Shown here piece after piece: positions 1 to 5,520 of a stretch of 37,914 bases of DNA. The position numbers were made by a program, and so were the translations under genes. The notes under the pieces are model-generated. The model saw only the letters and a list, made by a program, of their open reading frames with translations, did not search any database and was not told the DNA's origin. The DNA lies in the IMG/VR virus record IMGVR_UViG_3300048839_000454, positions 1 through 37,914 of that record. The stretch is one strand, 5' to 3'. How positions within the stretch are numbered: the first letter of the stretch is position 1; every line of letters starts with the position of its first letter. The DNA is from a virus.

Positions 1-312
1 CCGCGTTGCGAGCCGCGTTGTAAACCGCGTTGTAAACCGCGTTGTCAACCGCGTCGTCAACCGCGTTGTCAACCGCGTTGCGAGCCGCGTCGTCAACCGC
101 GTTGTAAACCGCGTTGTAAACCGCGTTGCGAGCCGCGTTGTCAACCGCGTTGTCAACCGCGTTGTAAGCCGCGTTGTCAACCGCGTTGTAAACCGCGTTG
201 TCAACCGCGTTGTAAACCGCGTTGTAAACCGCGTTGTAAGCCGCGTTGTCAACCGCATTGGCAGCCGCATTGGCAGCCGCGTTGCGAGCCGCGTCGTAAG
301 TCGCGTTGCGAT
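1..312. repeat. 12-bp tandem repeat array, left contig end
   Basis: Twenty-five back-to-back 12-mers starting at base 1, with a degenerate copy at 301-312. The consensus is CCGCGTTGNNNN, the last four bases being CGAG, TCAA, TAAA or TAAG. Two copies read CCGCATTGGCAG. On the minus strand each unit encodes one tetrapeptide (A/V)-(Y/D/R)-N-A of the gene at 1-586. The same array closes the right end of the window, so the contig ends are the two halves of one array. The true copy number is not fixed by this sequence. Confidence 0.97.
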
Positions 313-586
313 TGTGCCAGATCGCAGCACTAGCTCCATATGCAAACGCCATCACCAGAGGCGACGGAACCACAACGACTCGGGGCGTCTTCAGCCCCGC
401 CACTGCATACAAATTCTCAATATCAGAGGTAATCTCTGCAACATTGACTGGCGTCGTTCGCATCGCTCTGGAAATCCAGAGTTCAGAATGATTTTTAATT
501 GCAGCCAGCTCGGCGTCTGTGACGCCGCCTGTGGCCTTCGTTGGCGTTCTTACGATCTTCGTCATTGCGTTGTGTCCCTCTGTCAT
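1..586 (-). CDS. DUF6745-type repeat protein, N-terminal part (continues at right end)
   Basis: First 195 codons of a gene that runs off base 1 and continues at 37912 on the same strand. It starts with ATG at 586, overlapping the HNH stop as ATGA. About 91 residues precede the repeats. They contain a conserved-looking segment (PRVVVVPSPLVMAFAYGASA) that I recall from the N-termini of DUF6745 proteins, usually just before a low-complexity NA/AT-rich stretch. The tetrapeptide repeat begins near residue 92. Base 1 is the first base of a codon and 37912 the second base of the same repeat codon, so joining the ends with the terminal CC shared keeps frame and gives 572 residues in total. The function is unknown. 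The other minus-strand frame of the array, which reads TTRL, is a shadow. Confidence 0.85.
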   Translation of the reverse strand, partial: MTEGHNAMTKIVRTPTKATGGVTDAELAAIKNHSELWISRAMRTTPVNVAEITSDIENLYAVAGLKTPRVVVVPSPLVMAFAYGASAAIWHNRNATYDAARNAAANAAANAVDNAAYNAVYNAVYNAVDNAVYNAVDNAAYNAVDNAVDNAARNAVYNAVYNAVDDAARNAVDNAVDDAVDNAVYNAVYNAARNA

Positions 587-951
587 CGGTTTTCCTTTAC
601 ATAGCGGCCAAGACTCCAGTCGTACCAGTATCCATCCCGCTTGCTGAGCGCGCTTTTTTTGCGCATCGAGCGGGAGACGAAATGCTTGGCCGCCGTGCGC
701 CTCTGCTTGCCAGCCTGACCATGATCGCGCGCGTCTTTTTCAGGCTTGCACCAGACGCAGGTAATGCCAAGATTATCCCAATCGTTCGTTCCGCCGTTCT
801 CAAGCGCGATAACATGCTCAACAATCCACTCGTCGGAGGGTCCGAGCCGTCTGCCGCATTCCCGGCAGCATCCATGGCGTTCGAGAAACAGCTTGGCCAC
901 CTGCTGCGCTGTCAGCCTGATGCGCGGATCATGATGCCATGGCGATCTCAT
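583..951 (-). CDS. HNH endonuclease
   Basis: A 122-residue protein with a classic HNH nuclease core: a C-x2-C pair (CREC) near residue 29, the EHVIALENGG histidine motif, DNLG, and a second C-x2-C (CVWC) that would bind structural zinc. The first catalytic histidine lies in EHV. I chose ATG at 951 because it overlaps the upstream stop as ATGA; a start 17 codons earlier is open but would run into the preceding gene. Its stop overlaps the ATG of the repeat gene. Among alphaproteobacterial phages this is a common early-operon protein. It may nick DNA during recombination or packaging, or be a free-standing selfish nuclease. Confidence 0.82.
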   Translation of the reverse strand: MRSPWHHDPRIRLTAQQVAKLFLERHGCCRECGRRLGPSDEWIVEHVIALENGGTNDWDNLGITCVWCKPEKDARDHGQAGKQRRTAAKHFVSRSMRKKSALSKRDGYWYDWSLGRYVKENR

Positions 952-1148
952 GCCAGGTTCTCCCGGATGGCCTTGCGCACGGCTCTGGCCTGGATGTTCC
1001 AAAGCGGACGCAGCGCGCTCAACGCGTTTCCAAGCATGATCCGCAATTGCATGTTGTCGCGCTCAAGTTTCAGAATGCGCGCCCGCATGGCTTCGATTTC
1101 CATGGCCTCGCGAAGCCGGTCGGATGCCGTCTCGAAAAGATCGTCCAT
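948..1148 (-). CDS. Small coiled-coil protein
   Basis: A 66-residue protein starting MDDLFETASDRL. It is rich in E, R and L, with a central helix (about residues 15-45) that looks like a short coiled coil, and a basic C-terminus. I chose ATG at 1148, one base after the upstream stop and behind GAGGG; the longer open frame to 1229 overlaps the preceding gene and has no good Shine-Dalgarno. Its stop overlaps the HNH start by four bases, so it belongs to the coupled leftward operon. I do not recognise a family. Confidence 0.7.
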   Translation of the reverse strand: MDDLFETASDRLREAMEIEAMRARILKLERDNMQLRIMLGNALSALRPLWNIQARAVRKAIRENLA

Positions 1149-1149
1149 C

Positions 1150-1620
1150 TCATGCTGCCCTCTCGTTTTCACGCAGCACTGTTTCAGGGTCCAATCCGGT
1201 CTCACGCGCATAGACCGTCTCGACGGCATCGTTCAGCGCGTTGAACTCGGCCTGTCCCAGCTTGTCGAAGGCAATGGATTTTGCCTTGAAGACACGCAGC
1301 AGTCCGCCGTCAGGATGAGGACGGATGAAGGCATAGCCGCCGGCGCCGCGCACGCAGGCCTCGACCGAAACCGCAACCAGCCGCGTCAATCCTGGCTGGT
1401 CGTCCGCGAAAGGAACGGCGACATCCGTCGTATCCTTGTGGCCCGCTTTGATCAGAGCCCACTTCCTCAAGGCTTCTTCGCTTTCGGGCTGGAACTCTGC
1501 CGTCTCCGGCCAGTGTGAGAACATCGCGCGCAGGACTGCAAAGAACCTGCGCAACTGCGGAGCCGACCTCGGCTTGGTCTTCCCGTCGATCTTGCAACCG
1601 CAGTGCGGGCATGCCGTCAT
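1150..1620 (-). CDS. DUF1367-like protein with N-terminal zinc ribbon
   Basis: A 156-residue protein starting MTACPHCGCK, so a C-x2-C-x-C cluster opens it. The body has RRFFAVLRAMFSHWP near residue 24 and KSIAFDKLGQAEFNAL in the last third. These resemble the landmarks of the DUF1367 phage family, which sits beside single-strand annealing genes. ATG at 1620 follows AGGAAAAA. The frame is open to 1857, but that extension only shadows the Bet/RecT gene. Likely role: accessory to recombination or replication. The family assignment is from memory of motifs and the function is unknown. Confidence 0.72.
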   Translation of the reverse strand: MTACPHCGCKIDGKTKPRSAPQLRRFFAVLRAMFSHWPETAEFQPESEEALRKWALIKAGHKDTTDVAVPFADDQPGLTRLVAVSVEACVRGAGGYAFIRPHPDGGLLRVFKAKSIAFDKLGQAEFNALNDAVETVYARETGLDPETVLRENERAA

Positions 1621-1735
1621 CGTGCTTTTTCCTGATGTAGAACTGTGGCCAGCAATCGCGGCTGCGGCGCTGGCGCATCGCTCTGTCCTTGTCCATCTGA
1701 ACCAGCATGCGCTGATAGGTCTTCCACCTGGACAT
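1310..1735 (-). CDS. Overlapping ORF between bet/recT and the DUF1367-like gene (uncertain)
   Basis: An ORF starting MSRWKTYQRML behind a good GAGAGG at proper spacing, ten bases after the bet stop. It fills the 125-bp gap before the DUF1367-like gene. Its first 40 or so residues (basic, with CWPQFYIRKK) look genuine. The rest runs out of frame through the DUF1367-like gene and is arginine-rich, as expected of a shadow. Either this is a short protein with a meaningless tail, a gene that lost its stop, or a gene truncated by a frameshift. The start is better supported than the end. Confidence 0.35.
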   Translation of the reverse strand: MSRWKTYQRMLVQMDKDRAMRQRRSRDCWPQFYIRKKHDDGMPALRLQDRREDQAEVGSAVAQVLCSPARDVLTLAGDGRVPARKRRSLEEVGSDQSGPQGYDGCRRSFRGRPARIDAAGCGFGRGLRARRRRLCLHPSSS

Positions 1736-1744
1736 CGAGACCTC

Positions 1745-2719
1745 TCATTCAGCGGCGTCCACGATTGCCGCCTTGGCCTTGGCCGCCTCAATCGCCTTCT
1801 TGACCTCCAACGCTCCGGACTTGTCGCGTGCCCAATATTCACGGAGGCTGACTGCATTGCGTTCCTCGAATTCGGAGGCCATCGCTGGGTTGGCCTTGAG
1901 ATAGCCTATGGCCTTGTCGCCAAATACGCCGACAGGTTCTCTCTCCAGATGGTTCCCGTTGCACCAATCGATCGTGATTGCATTTGCTCCACCGATCATT
2001 TCAAGGCGATGCGCTGTTGCTGCCTCGTCAGCAAGCTCCGTGGCGGTCAGATCCATGGAGGCACGGCGGTCGATCTCGTCCTCAACTTCAAGGCCCGCAA
2101 AATCATCCGGCCAAGCCCGGCGCAGCGCCTTGGCTTCGGCGCACTTCTCGATCATGACGCGCGCCATCTTGCGCCATTGCGCCTTCTTTGGATCAAGGAC
2201 CGGCTTAATCTCGCCAACCTGCTTCTTGCGCATCATGGGCTTACCAGCCTTGACATGTCCCGGCGGGTATTTCTTGCCGGTATCGACCCATTCAAACCCG
2301 CCATCGCCTTCTTCGATGATGGGTGCGAACTCGTCCCAATAGGCCGTTACGCTCACTGGATGCCAGTCGCCGTGAGAGAATTTGTAGACGGTCGCGACGG
2401 CGTGGCTGATGCCCTTTGGATTTGTGTCCAGGTCGATCAAGGTTGGATCAAGCACGAGCTCGGTAGGACCGGGTCGATAGTTGCCGGTGCGATCCGCGAT
2501 TGAGCGATAGCCTCCGATCGAGGTGACGATTGTCATCTGACGCTTGGCTGCGTCGTCCTTGGAAAAGACAAAGCAGTAGATCTGGCGGCGCAGCGGATCG
2601 AGGTTCACGGCCCGGCAGATGTGAATGAACTGCTCGAATTCGGCCGGCGTCGTATCGCTGGCGACGGTGCGGCGAATGAGATCAAGCTGCTTGCCTTCGA
2701 AAAGTGCTGGCATTCCCAT
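1745..2719 (-). CDS. bet: Phage recombination protein Bet / RecT family
   Basis: A 324-residue single-strand DNA annealing protein. The Redbeta/RecT signature is clear: FIHICRAVNLDPLRRQIYC near residue 31 and MTIVTSIGGYRSIADRTGNY near residue 62, followed by the conserved WRKMARVMIEKCAEAKALRR segment near residue 182. It anneals complementary single strands during recombination-dependent replication or repair, normally with an exonuclease. No exonuclease is visible in this window, so it may work with a host nuclease or with an orphan. It is longer than lambda Bet (261 residues) because of a C-terminal extension. It lies two bases after the Gp157-like gene. Confidence 0.93.
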   Translation of the reverse strand: MGMPALFEGKQLDLIRRTVASDTTPAEFEQFIHICRAVNLDPLRRQIYCFVFSKDDAAKRQMTIVTSIGGYRSIADRTGNYRPGPTELVLDPTLIDLDTNPKGISHAVATVYKFSHGDWHPVSVTAYWDEFAPIIEEGDGGFEWVDTGKKYPPGHVKAGKPMMRKKQVGEIKPVLDPKKAQWRKMARVMIEKCAEAKALRRAWPDDFAGLEVEDEIDRRASMDLTATELADEAATAHRLEMIGGANAITIDWCNGNHLEREPVGVFGDKAIGYLKANPAMASEFEERNAVSLREYWARDKSGALEVKKAIEAAKAKAAIVDAAE

Positions 2720-2721
2720 GG

Positions 2722-3231
2722 TCAGCTTCCTTTTATGGCGAGTGTTTCGCCGCCATTGCCCAGCACCGCGCCGGGCACAGCCTCTTTGGCCTTGAGCGCG
2801 TCGAGCACGGCTTTCTTGTCGAGCTTGGGATCTTGCGGTTTCCAGAACTTCGAGGGGATCAGAGCCTCGTCTGTGATCTCAGCCTTCGGCGGGACGGCGC
2901 GAACCGACAGTGTGGCCTGCGGCAATTCCAGTTTACGCAATTCTGCTTGCCCCATCGCAACGTGAATGGCCGCCTTGATCCGCTCGGACTGAACCTCAAA
3001 CCGCGAGCGGCGTTCCGAGAGAGCCTTGATCTGCAAGCCAAGGGCTTCCGTGTGTGTCGCAAGCTCAAAGATGCGGTCCACGGCAGCGCCGATAGCTTCC
3101 TTGAGGTCTGTTTCGCCCTCGACGGCAACCAGTGCCATTTCCTCATCATCGCCGATCACGTCACGGATGTTGGCGAGAAGAACCTTGGCAGCTTCGCCGT
3201 GAATATGCAGGTCTCTAACGAATGTGGTCAT
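2722..3231 (-). CDS. Siphovirus Gp157-like protein
   Basis: A 169-residue protein matching the layout of the Gp157 family: an acidic start with VEGETDLKEAIGAAVDRI near residue 38, a long helical middle with RRSRFEVQSERIKAA, then LRKLELPQATLSVR and a C-terminal PGAVLGNGGETLAIK. Gp157 was first noted in a Streptococcus thermophilus phage in connection with phage resistance; in many phages it sits directly before RecT/Bet, as here, which points to an accessory role in recombination. Its start overlaps the upstream stop as ATGA. Confidence 0.88.
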   Translation of the reverse strand: MTTFVRDLHIHGEAAKVLLANIRDVIGDDEEMALVAVEGETDLKEAIGAAVDRIFELATHTEALGLQIKALSERRSRFEVQSERIKAAIHVAMGQAELRKLELPQATLSVRAVPPKAEITDEALIPSKFWKPQDPKLDKKAVLDALKAKEAVPGAVLGNGGETLAIKGS

Positions 3232-3557
3232 TTTCCCCTCACATCAGGTGCGCGACGCAGACCGTTGTCACGAGCGTAACGAGCCCAATCGCGACGGCAG
3301 CGAGCATCAAAGAAGTCGATAACTTGTCCTCTGGATTCATCTGTTTCCTGGTGCTTGTCTGTCATGGCATCGGACCCACAATCATCGCCATGGCGGTGAA
3401 TGCCGCGAAAAACACCATGCCCAGATAGGCCGTTACGAAAATCATCTGCTTTGCCGTCATCATTCACTCCACTTTGACGCCGCAACGCGGCTTCCGAAAC
3501 CGCGCAACAAAACGCGACCCAAATTCCTGCCATCATCAACATTGCCTCATCACTCAT
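3228..3557 (-). CDS. Small early protein, hydrophobic N-terminus (start uncertain)
   Basis: A 109-residue frame. The first part, MSDEAMLMMAGIWVAFCC, resembles a membrane segment; ATG at 3557 overlaps the upstream stop by eight bases. The last 45 residues (from MTDKHQETDE, ATG at 3365) are charged, with VIDFFDARCRRDWARYA, and look like an independent small gene whose start overlaps the stop of the ORF at 3362-3463 as ATGA. The middle is low-confidence because another small ORF lies on top of it. Either one 109-residue protein or a separate 45-residue protein is made; I cannot decide from sequence alone. Confidence 0.5.
   Translation of the reverse strand: MSDEAMLMMAGIWVAFCCAVSEAALRRQSGVNDDGKADDFRNGLSGHGVFRGIHRHGDDCGSDAMTDKHQETDESRGQVIDFFDARCRRDWARYARDNGLRRAPDVRGK
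3362..3463 (-). CDS. 33-residue single-span membrane protein
   Basis: A very short ORF in a different frame from the one around it. It begins MMTAKQMIFVTAY, is almost wholly hydrophobic (one transmembrane helix) and ends MIVGPMP. GGAG sits just upstream of its double ATG at 3463/3460, and its TGA overlaps the internal ATG at 3365. The good ribosome site and four-base overlap are the main evidence. The function is unknown. Confidence 0.45.
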   Translation of the reverse strand: MMTAKQMIFVTAYLGMVFFAAFTAMAMIVGPMP

Positions 3558-3804
3558 GAGGTATCCCCCTTCTCACCCGCTCAGCGTTGAAACGCTCAAT
3601 GCAGCGCTTGCGCAGTTCCTGCGCCTTGATCAGCTCGGCTTCGCAATGCACGACGTGCGAGGTTGCGATTTCGACGCCCTTGGCCAGCCGCTCCATGTCG
3701 TGATCCTCGACGGCAGGTGCATCGTCGTCCTCGAACACGTAGGGATCTGCAGTCTGCGATTTGACGTTGTTCCAGAAGCGGACAACCTTGTTCGAGGCGC
3801 TCAT
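3550..3804 (-). CDS. Hypothetical early protein, 84 aa
   Basis: A hydrophilic protein starting MSASNKVVRFWNN, with an acidic stretch (FEDDDAPAVEDHD, about residues 24-36) and a helical C-terminal half (AELIKAQELRKRCIERF) that could form a coiled coil. The start overlaps the upstream stop by four bases. It is part of the coupled leftward operon. I do not recognise a family. Confidence 0.72.
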   Translation of the reverse strand: MSASNKVVRFWNNVKSQTADPYVFEDDDAPAVEDHDMERLAKGVEIATSHVVHCEAELIKAQELRKRCIERFNAERVRRGIPHE

Positions 3805-4022
3805 GCCGCGTCCTCCGCTAGGCGCGCCGCAAGGGCTGGTCTTACAATCCGGTCAAAGACCATCGTGTGAAAGACATCAGCAGCGGCATTGGCAGCTTCC
3901 AGCGCGGCCCTTTCCTCAGGTGTAAGGTCGGTCCGGTCCTTCATATAGATGAAGGCGCAACAGAGCGAGTTGGCCGCCGTATCCAACGGATCCTGCGTCA
4001 TCATGATTTGCATTTTGGTCAT
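3801..4022 (-). CDS. Hypothetical early protein, 73 aa
   Basis: Starts MTKMQIMMTQDPLD. The middle has LTPEERAALEAANAAADVF, a helical Ala/Glu-rich stretch, and a C-terminal RPALAARLAEDAA. Both ends make ATGA overlaps with neighbours (the 46-residue ORF upstream, the 84-residue ORF downstream), which supports it as a genuine operon member. The family is unknown. Confidence 0.72.
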   Translation of the reverse strand: MTKMQIMMTQDPLDTAANSLCCAFIYMKDRTDLTPEERAALEAANAAADVFHTMVFDRIVRPALAARLAEDAA

Positions 4023-4159
4023 GCCGCCTCCGTTTCGCTTGCCCGCTCGAGCATCCAGTCCAGGAAATCAGGATCGCGCAGCATGATCTCGTGCATGTGA
4101 TCGTCAGGGATTTGCCCAGACAGCCAGCAGGCGCGCAGGGCCTCGTAATCCTCCGTCAT
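4019..4159 (-). CDS. 46-residue acidic protein
   Basis: A short ORF, MTEDYEALRACWLSGQ through RASETEAA. It is acidic, with a helical middle (HMHEIMLRDPDFLDWMLE). ATG at 4159 shares a base with the upstream stop (TGATG), and its own TGA overlaps the next ATG. The tight linkage at both ends makes it a likely real gene. The sequence looks like a small protein-interaction module, but I do not recognise it. Confidence 0.68.
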   Translation of the reverse strand: MTEDYEALRACWLSGQIPDDHMHEIMLRDPDFLDWMLERASETEAA

Positions 4160-4413
4160 CACAGCACCTCATGCTTGGAATGACGGAACTCCTTGTAGGG
4201 ATCAGCAACGAACTCCGGCTCCGGCTCGCAAGCCTTGACGATGCCGTCACGCGTCTCGTTGATGCGATGGCAGAGGTATTCCAACTCGTGGCGCATACCT
4301 TCATCGATGTTCTGGTAGATCAGGTATCCCGTCGCGATCTCATCGATGATGGCGTTGAGATCGGTGGCCGCGTCTTGGAGAATGCCAAGCCAGAGATTTT
4401 TGTCTGATGCCAT
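4159..4413 (-). CDS. First gene of the leftward operon, 84-aa hypothetical
   Basis: Starts MASDKNLWLGILQDA at ATG 4413, preceded by AAGGGG at good spacing. The protein is helical and acidic, with LEYLCHRINETRDGIV in its second half. A longer frame to a GTG at 4512 is open, but that GTG sits within the 3' arm of a strong leader hairpin, so I prefer the shorter form. As the promoter-proximal gene of the early leftward transcript it is expressed first. The position parallels lambda N or anti-host genes, but no motif supports either role. Confidence 0.7.
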   Translation of the reverse strand: MASDKNLWLGILQDAATDLNAIIDEIATGYLIYQNIDEGMRHELEYLCHRINETRDGIVKACEPEPEFVADPYKEFRHSKHEVL

Positions 4414-4508
4414 TGTCTGCCCCTTTGGGGAGAATGATCCAGCGAGCGACTGCCGAACCATCCTCCCCGGTCTCCCCAGCACCCTCGCTGCCGGGATTGG
4501 AATTTGCG

Positions 4509-4604
4509 TCACCGGGGCGGCGGGAAGAACCTCGGGGGCTCCTTTATCAACGCCTGTTGGATTGGGGTGGCGACAGGTTTGAAGAAGGAATGCCGCCCCG
4601 GTGA
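4509..4604 (-). promoter_or_regulatory. Leader inverted repeat of the leftward transcript
   Basis: Two perfect 13-bp arms, TCACCGGGGCGGC (4509-4521) and GCCGCCCCGGTGA (4592-4604), separated by 70 bases. They lie between the leftward promoter and the first leftward gene, so the 5' leader can fold into a long GC-rich stem. There is no T-run after it, so it is not a simple terminator. It may control antitermination or RNA stability. Confidence 0.6.
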
Positions 4605-4614
4605 TGAGTTAAAC

Positions 4615-4641
4615 CTAATTCACCGCCGGTGAATGTGTCAA
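4615..4641 (-). promoter_or_regulatory. Early leftward promoter (PL-like)
   Basis: On the minus strand a perfect TTGACA (-35) at 4641-4636 is followed, one base later, by the palindromic operator at 4618-4634, then AATTAG (weak -10) at 4620-4615. The layout is nearly identical to the rightward promoter at 4843-4870. The spacer is 15, slightly short. Binding of the operator would block RNA polymerase directly. Confidence 0.6.
4618..4634. promoter_or_regulatory. Operator OL1, perfect 17-bp palindrome
   Basis: ATTCACCGCCGGTGAAT, a perfect inverted repeat of ATTCACC around a three-base centre. It fills the -35/-10 spacer of the leftward promoter. Probably bound by the Cro-like protein at 4878. 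Confidence 0.75.
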
Positions 4642-4648
4642 ACAAAAA

Positions 4649-4665
4649 ATTCACCAATAGTGAAC
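4649..4665. promoter_or_regulatory. Operator OL2
   Basis: ATTCACCAATAGTGAAC, matching the ATTCACC-N3-GGTGAAT consensus with one half perfect and two changes in the other. It sits just upstream of the leftward -35. Confidence 0.65.
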
Positions 4666-4693
4666 TTAATGCACAACCATGTCTGATGGGGCA

Positions 4694-4710
4694 CATTGCT
4701 AACGGTGAAT
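4694..4710. promoter_or_regulatory. Weak operator / half-site
   Basis: CATTGCTAACGGTGAAT. The right half is a perfect GGTGAAT and the left half is poor. It lies between the two promoters. Confidence 0.4.
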
Positions 4711-4842
4711 TTTGGATGGTGGGCAGGCTGTGGCGACAATCAGCAGATCATCCGGGGGACGCGGCGGAGTTTCCCCTCAAACGCATCCATGCGGTGAAGC
4801 CATACCGCAGTGCAGAAAAAATTCATACTCACCAGTCGATAC

Positions 4843-4870
4843 TTGACATGCTTCACCAATGGTGAATTAT
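4843..4870 (+). promoter_or_regulatory. Early rightward promoter (PR-like), drives cro
   Basis: TTGACA at 4843-4848, a 16-bp spacer and AATTAT at 4865-4870. Only seven bases separate the -10 from the cro ATG at 4878, so the predicted transcript starts at or within a base or two of the ATG (leaderless mRNA). The operator at 4851-4867 fills the spacer. Confidence 0.65.
4851..4867. promoter_or_regulatory. Operator OR
   Basis: CTTCACCAATGGTGAAT, the same palindrome as OL1 apart from its first base and centre, lying between the -35 and -10 of the rightward promoter. Confidence 0.75.
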
Positions 4871-4877
4871 AGGGGGT

Positions 4878-5141
4878 ATGTCAAAGATGCGAATTTTGAG
4901 AACGGCTGACGATGTAGTTGCCGCCTTTGGAGGCACTAAGGCAGCAGCAGAATGGGCTGGGGTTGGTGAAAGCGCTGTCAGCAATTGGATTGCGCGGGGC
5001 TTCATTCCTCCTGGCTGGCATTTTCGGATGCATGAGCACTTCGAGGCGAGACAGTACCGGCTCGAAAGTACGGTCTTTGGTCATGTCGTTGATGAGCCGA
5101 ACCCTAAGCGCAGGACCGCTCCAATCTACAGCATGCGGTAA
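4878..5141 (+). CDS. Cro-like helix-turn-helix repressor
   Basis: An 87-residue protein. Residues 10-45 (DDVVAAFGGTKAAAEWAGVG, then SAVSNWIARGFIPPGWHF) form a Cro/YdaS-type helix-turn-helix, followed by a basic C-terminus. First gene on the early rightward transcript and directly next to four ATTCACC operators, so by position it is the Cro analogue and should shut down both early promoters. ATG at 4878 is almost at the predicted transcription start; an in-frame ATG at 4887 is an alternative with the GGGGG at 4872-4876 upstream. No partner repressor with a S24 cleavage domain is seen nearby. Confidence 0.85.
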   Translation: MSKMRILRTADDVVAAFGGTKAAAEWAGVGESAVSNWIARGFIPPGWHFRMHEHFEARQYRLESTVFGHVVDEPNPKRRTAPIYSMR

Positions 5142-5339
5142 GTAACCTGCCCTTCCGCCAGTTCCAGTTGCGTAGCGTGTTCAGCGCCCAGTGCCGGGCG
5201 CTCGCTGTTCTGTGCGCTGATTGCCCTTGGCGCATACGGTCTCCGAGAACGGTTCGAGCGCCTTCGCAGTGTGCGTACTTACCTAGAAACCGAGGTTGGC
5301 CAAGTGCCCTTCGATCTCTGGGCGTTTCCTCCCCAACTT

Positions 5340-5370
5340 CCCAAGGGGCTCCCTAGCTCCTTGGGCTTTT
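5340..5370 (+). terminator. Putative intrinsic terminator after cro
   Basis: CCCAAGG (5340-5346) pairs with CCTTGGG (5359-5365), with a 12-base loop, and is followed by CTTTT. A short T-run makes it a moderate terminator, in the position of tR1 between cro and the replication gene. Confidence 0.5.
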
Positions 5371-5389
5371 CGGAGAGGCCAGAAACATG

Positions 5390-5420
5390 ACGGCCCCGCT
5401 CGGTCAAGGAGCAGGGCCGT
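5390..5420 (+). other. Stable hairpin upstream of replication gene
   Basis: ACGGCCC (5390-5396) pairs with GGGCCGT (5414-5420). Inside it GCTC pairs with GAGC around a seven-base loop, so the stem is about 11 bp with one mismatch. No T-run follows on either strand. Possible antitermination or RNA-processing element. Confidence 0.5.
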
Positions 5421-5520
5421 TGGATGAATGCAGACGCTCTTACAAGGGGCACACGTCACGCGACGCAGACAGACTGGATTGAGTACGCAACACCTTACGC
5501 GACAACCAATGGTGATCTTC

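Larger units (their letters stand above)
5142..5520 (+). other. Intergenic region after cro
   Basis: About 380 bases without a convincing gene. One frame reads as a plausible membrane-plus-tail peptide (LFCALIALGAYGLRERF) but has no ATG, GTG or TTG start. The region holds two strong hairpins, annotated separately at 5340-5370 and 5390-5420. The position corresponds to the tR1/cII interval of lambdoid phages. Confidence 0.5.

Noticed and set aside
1-312. CRISPR array or integron-type repeat
   Set aside because: Units are 12 bp without spacers, head to tail and coding in frame.
541-1518. 325-residue plus-strand ORF
   Set aside because: Antisense shadow of the HNH, coiled-coil and DUF1367-like genes.
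1436-2503. 355-residue plus-strand ORF
   Set aside because: It is the complement of bet/recT and the DUF1367-like gene; composition and lack of a ribosome site fit a shadow.
4629-4865. 78-residue plus-strand ORF in the control region
   Set aside because: It covers all operators and both promoters and lacks a ribosome site.
5168-5356. 62-residue ORF after cro
   Set aside because: It starts at TTG without ribosome site and runs through the terminator-like hairpin; arginine-rich shadow-like composition.
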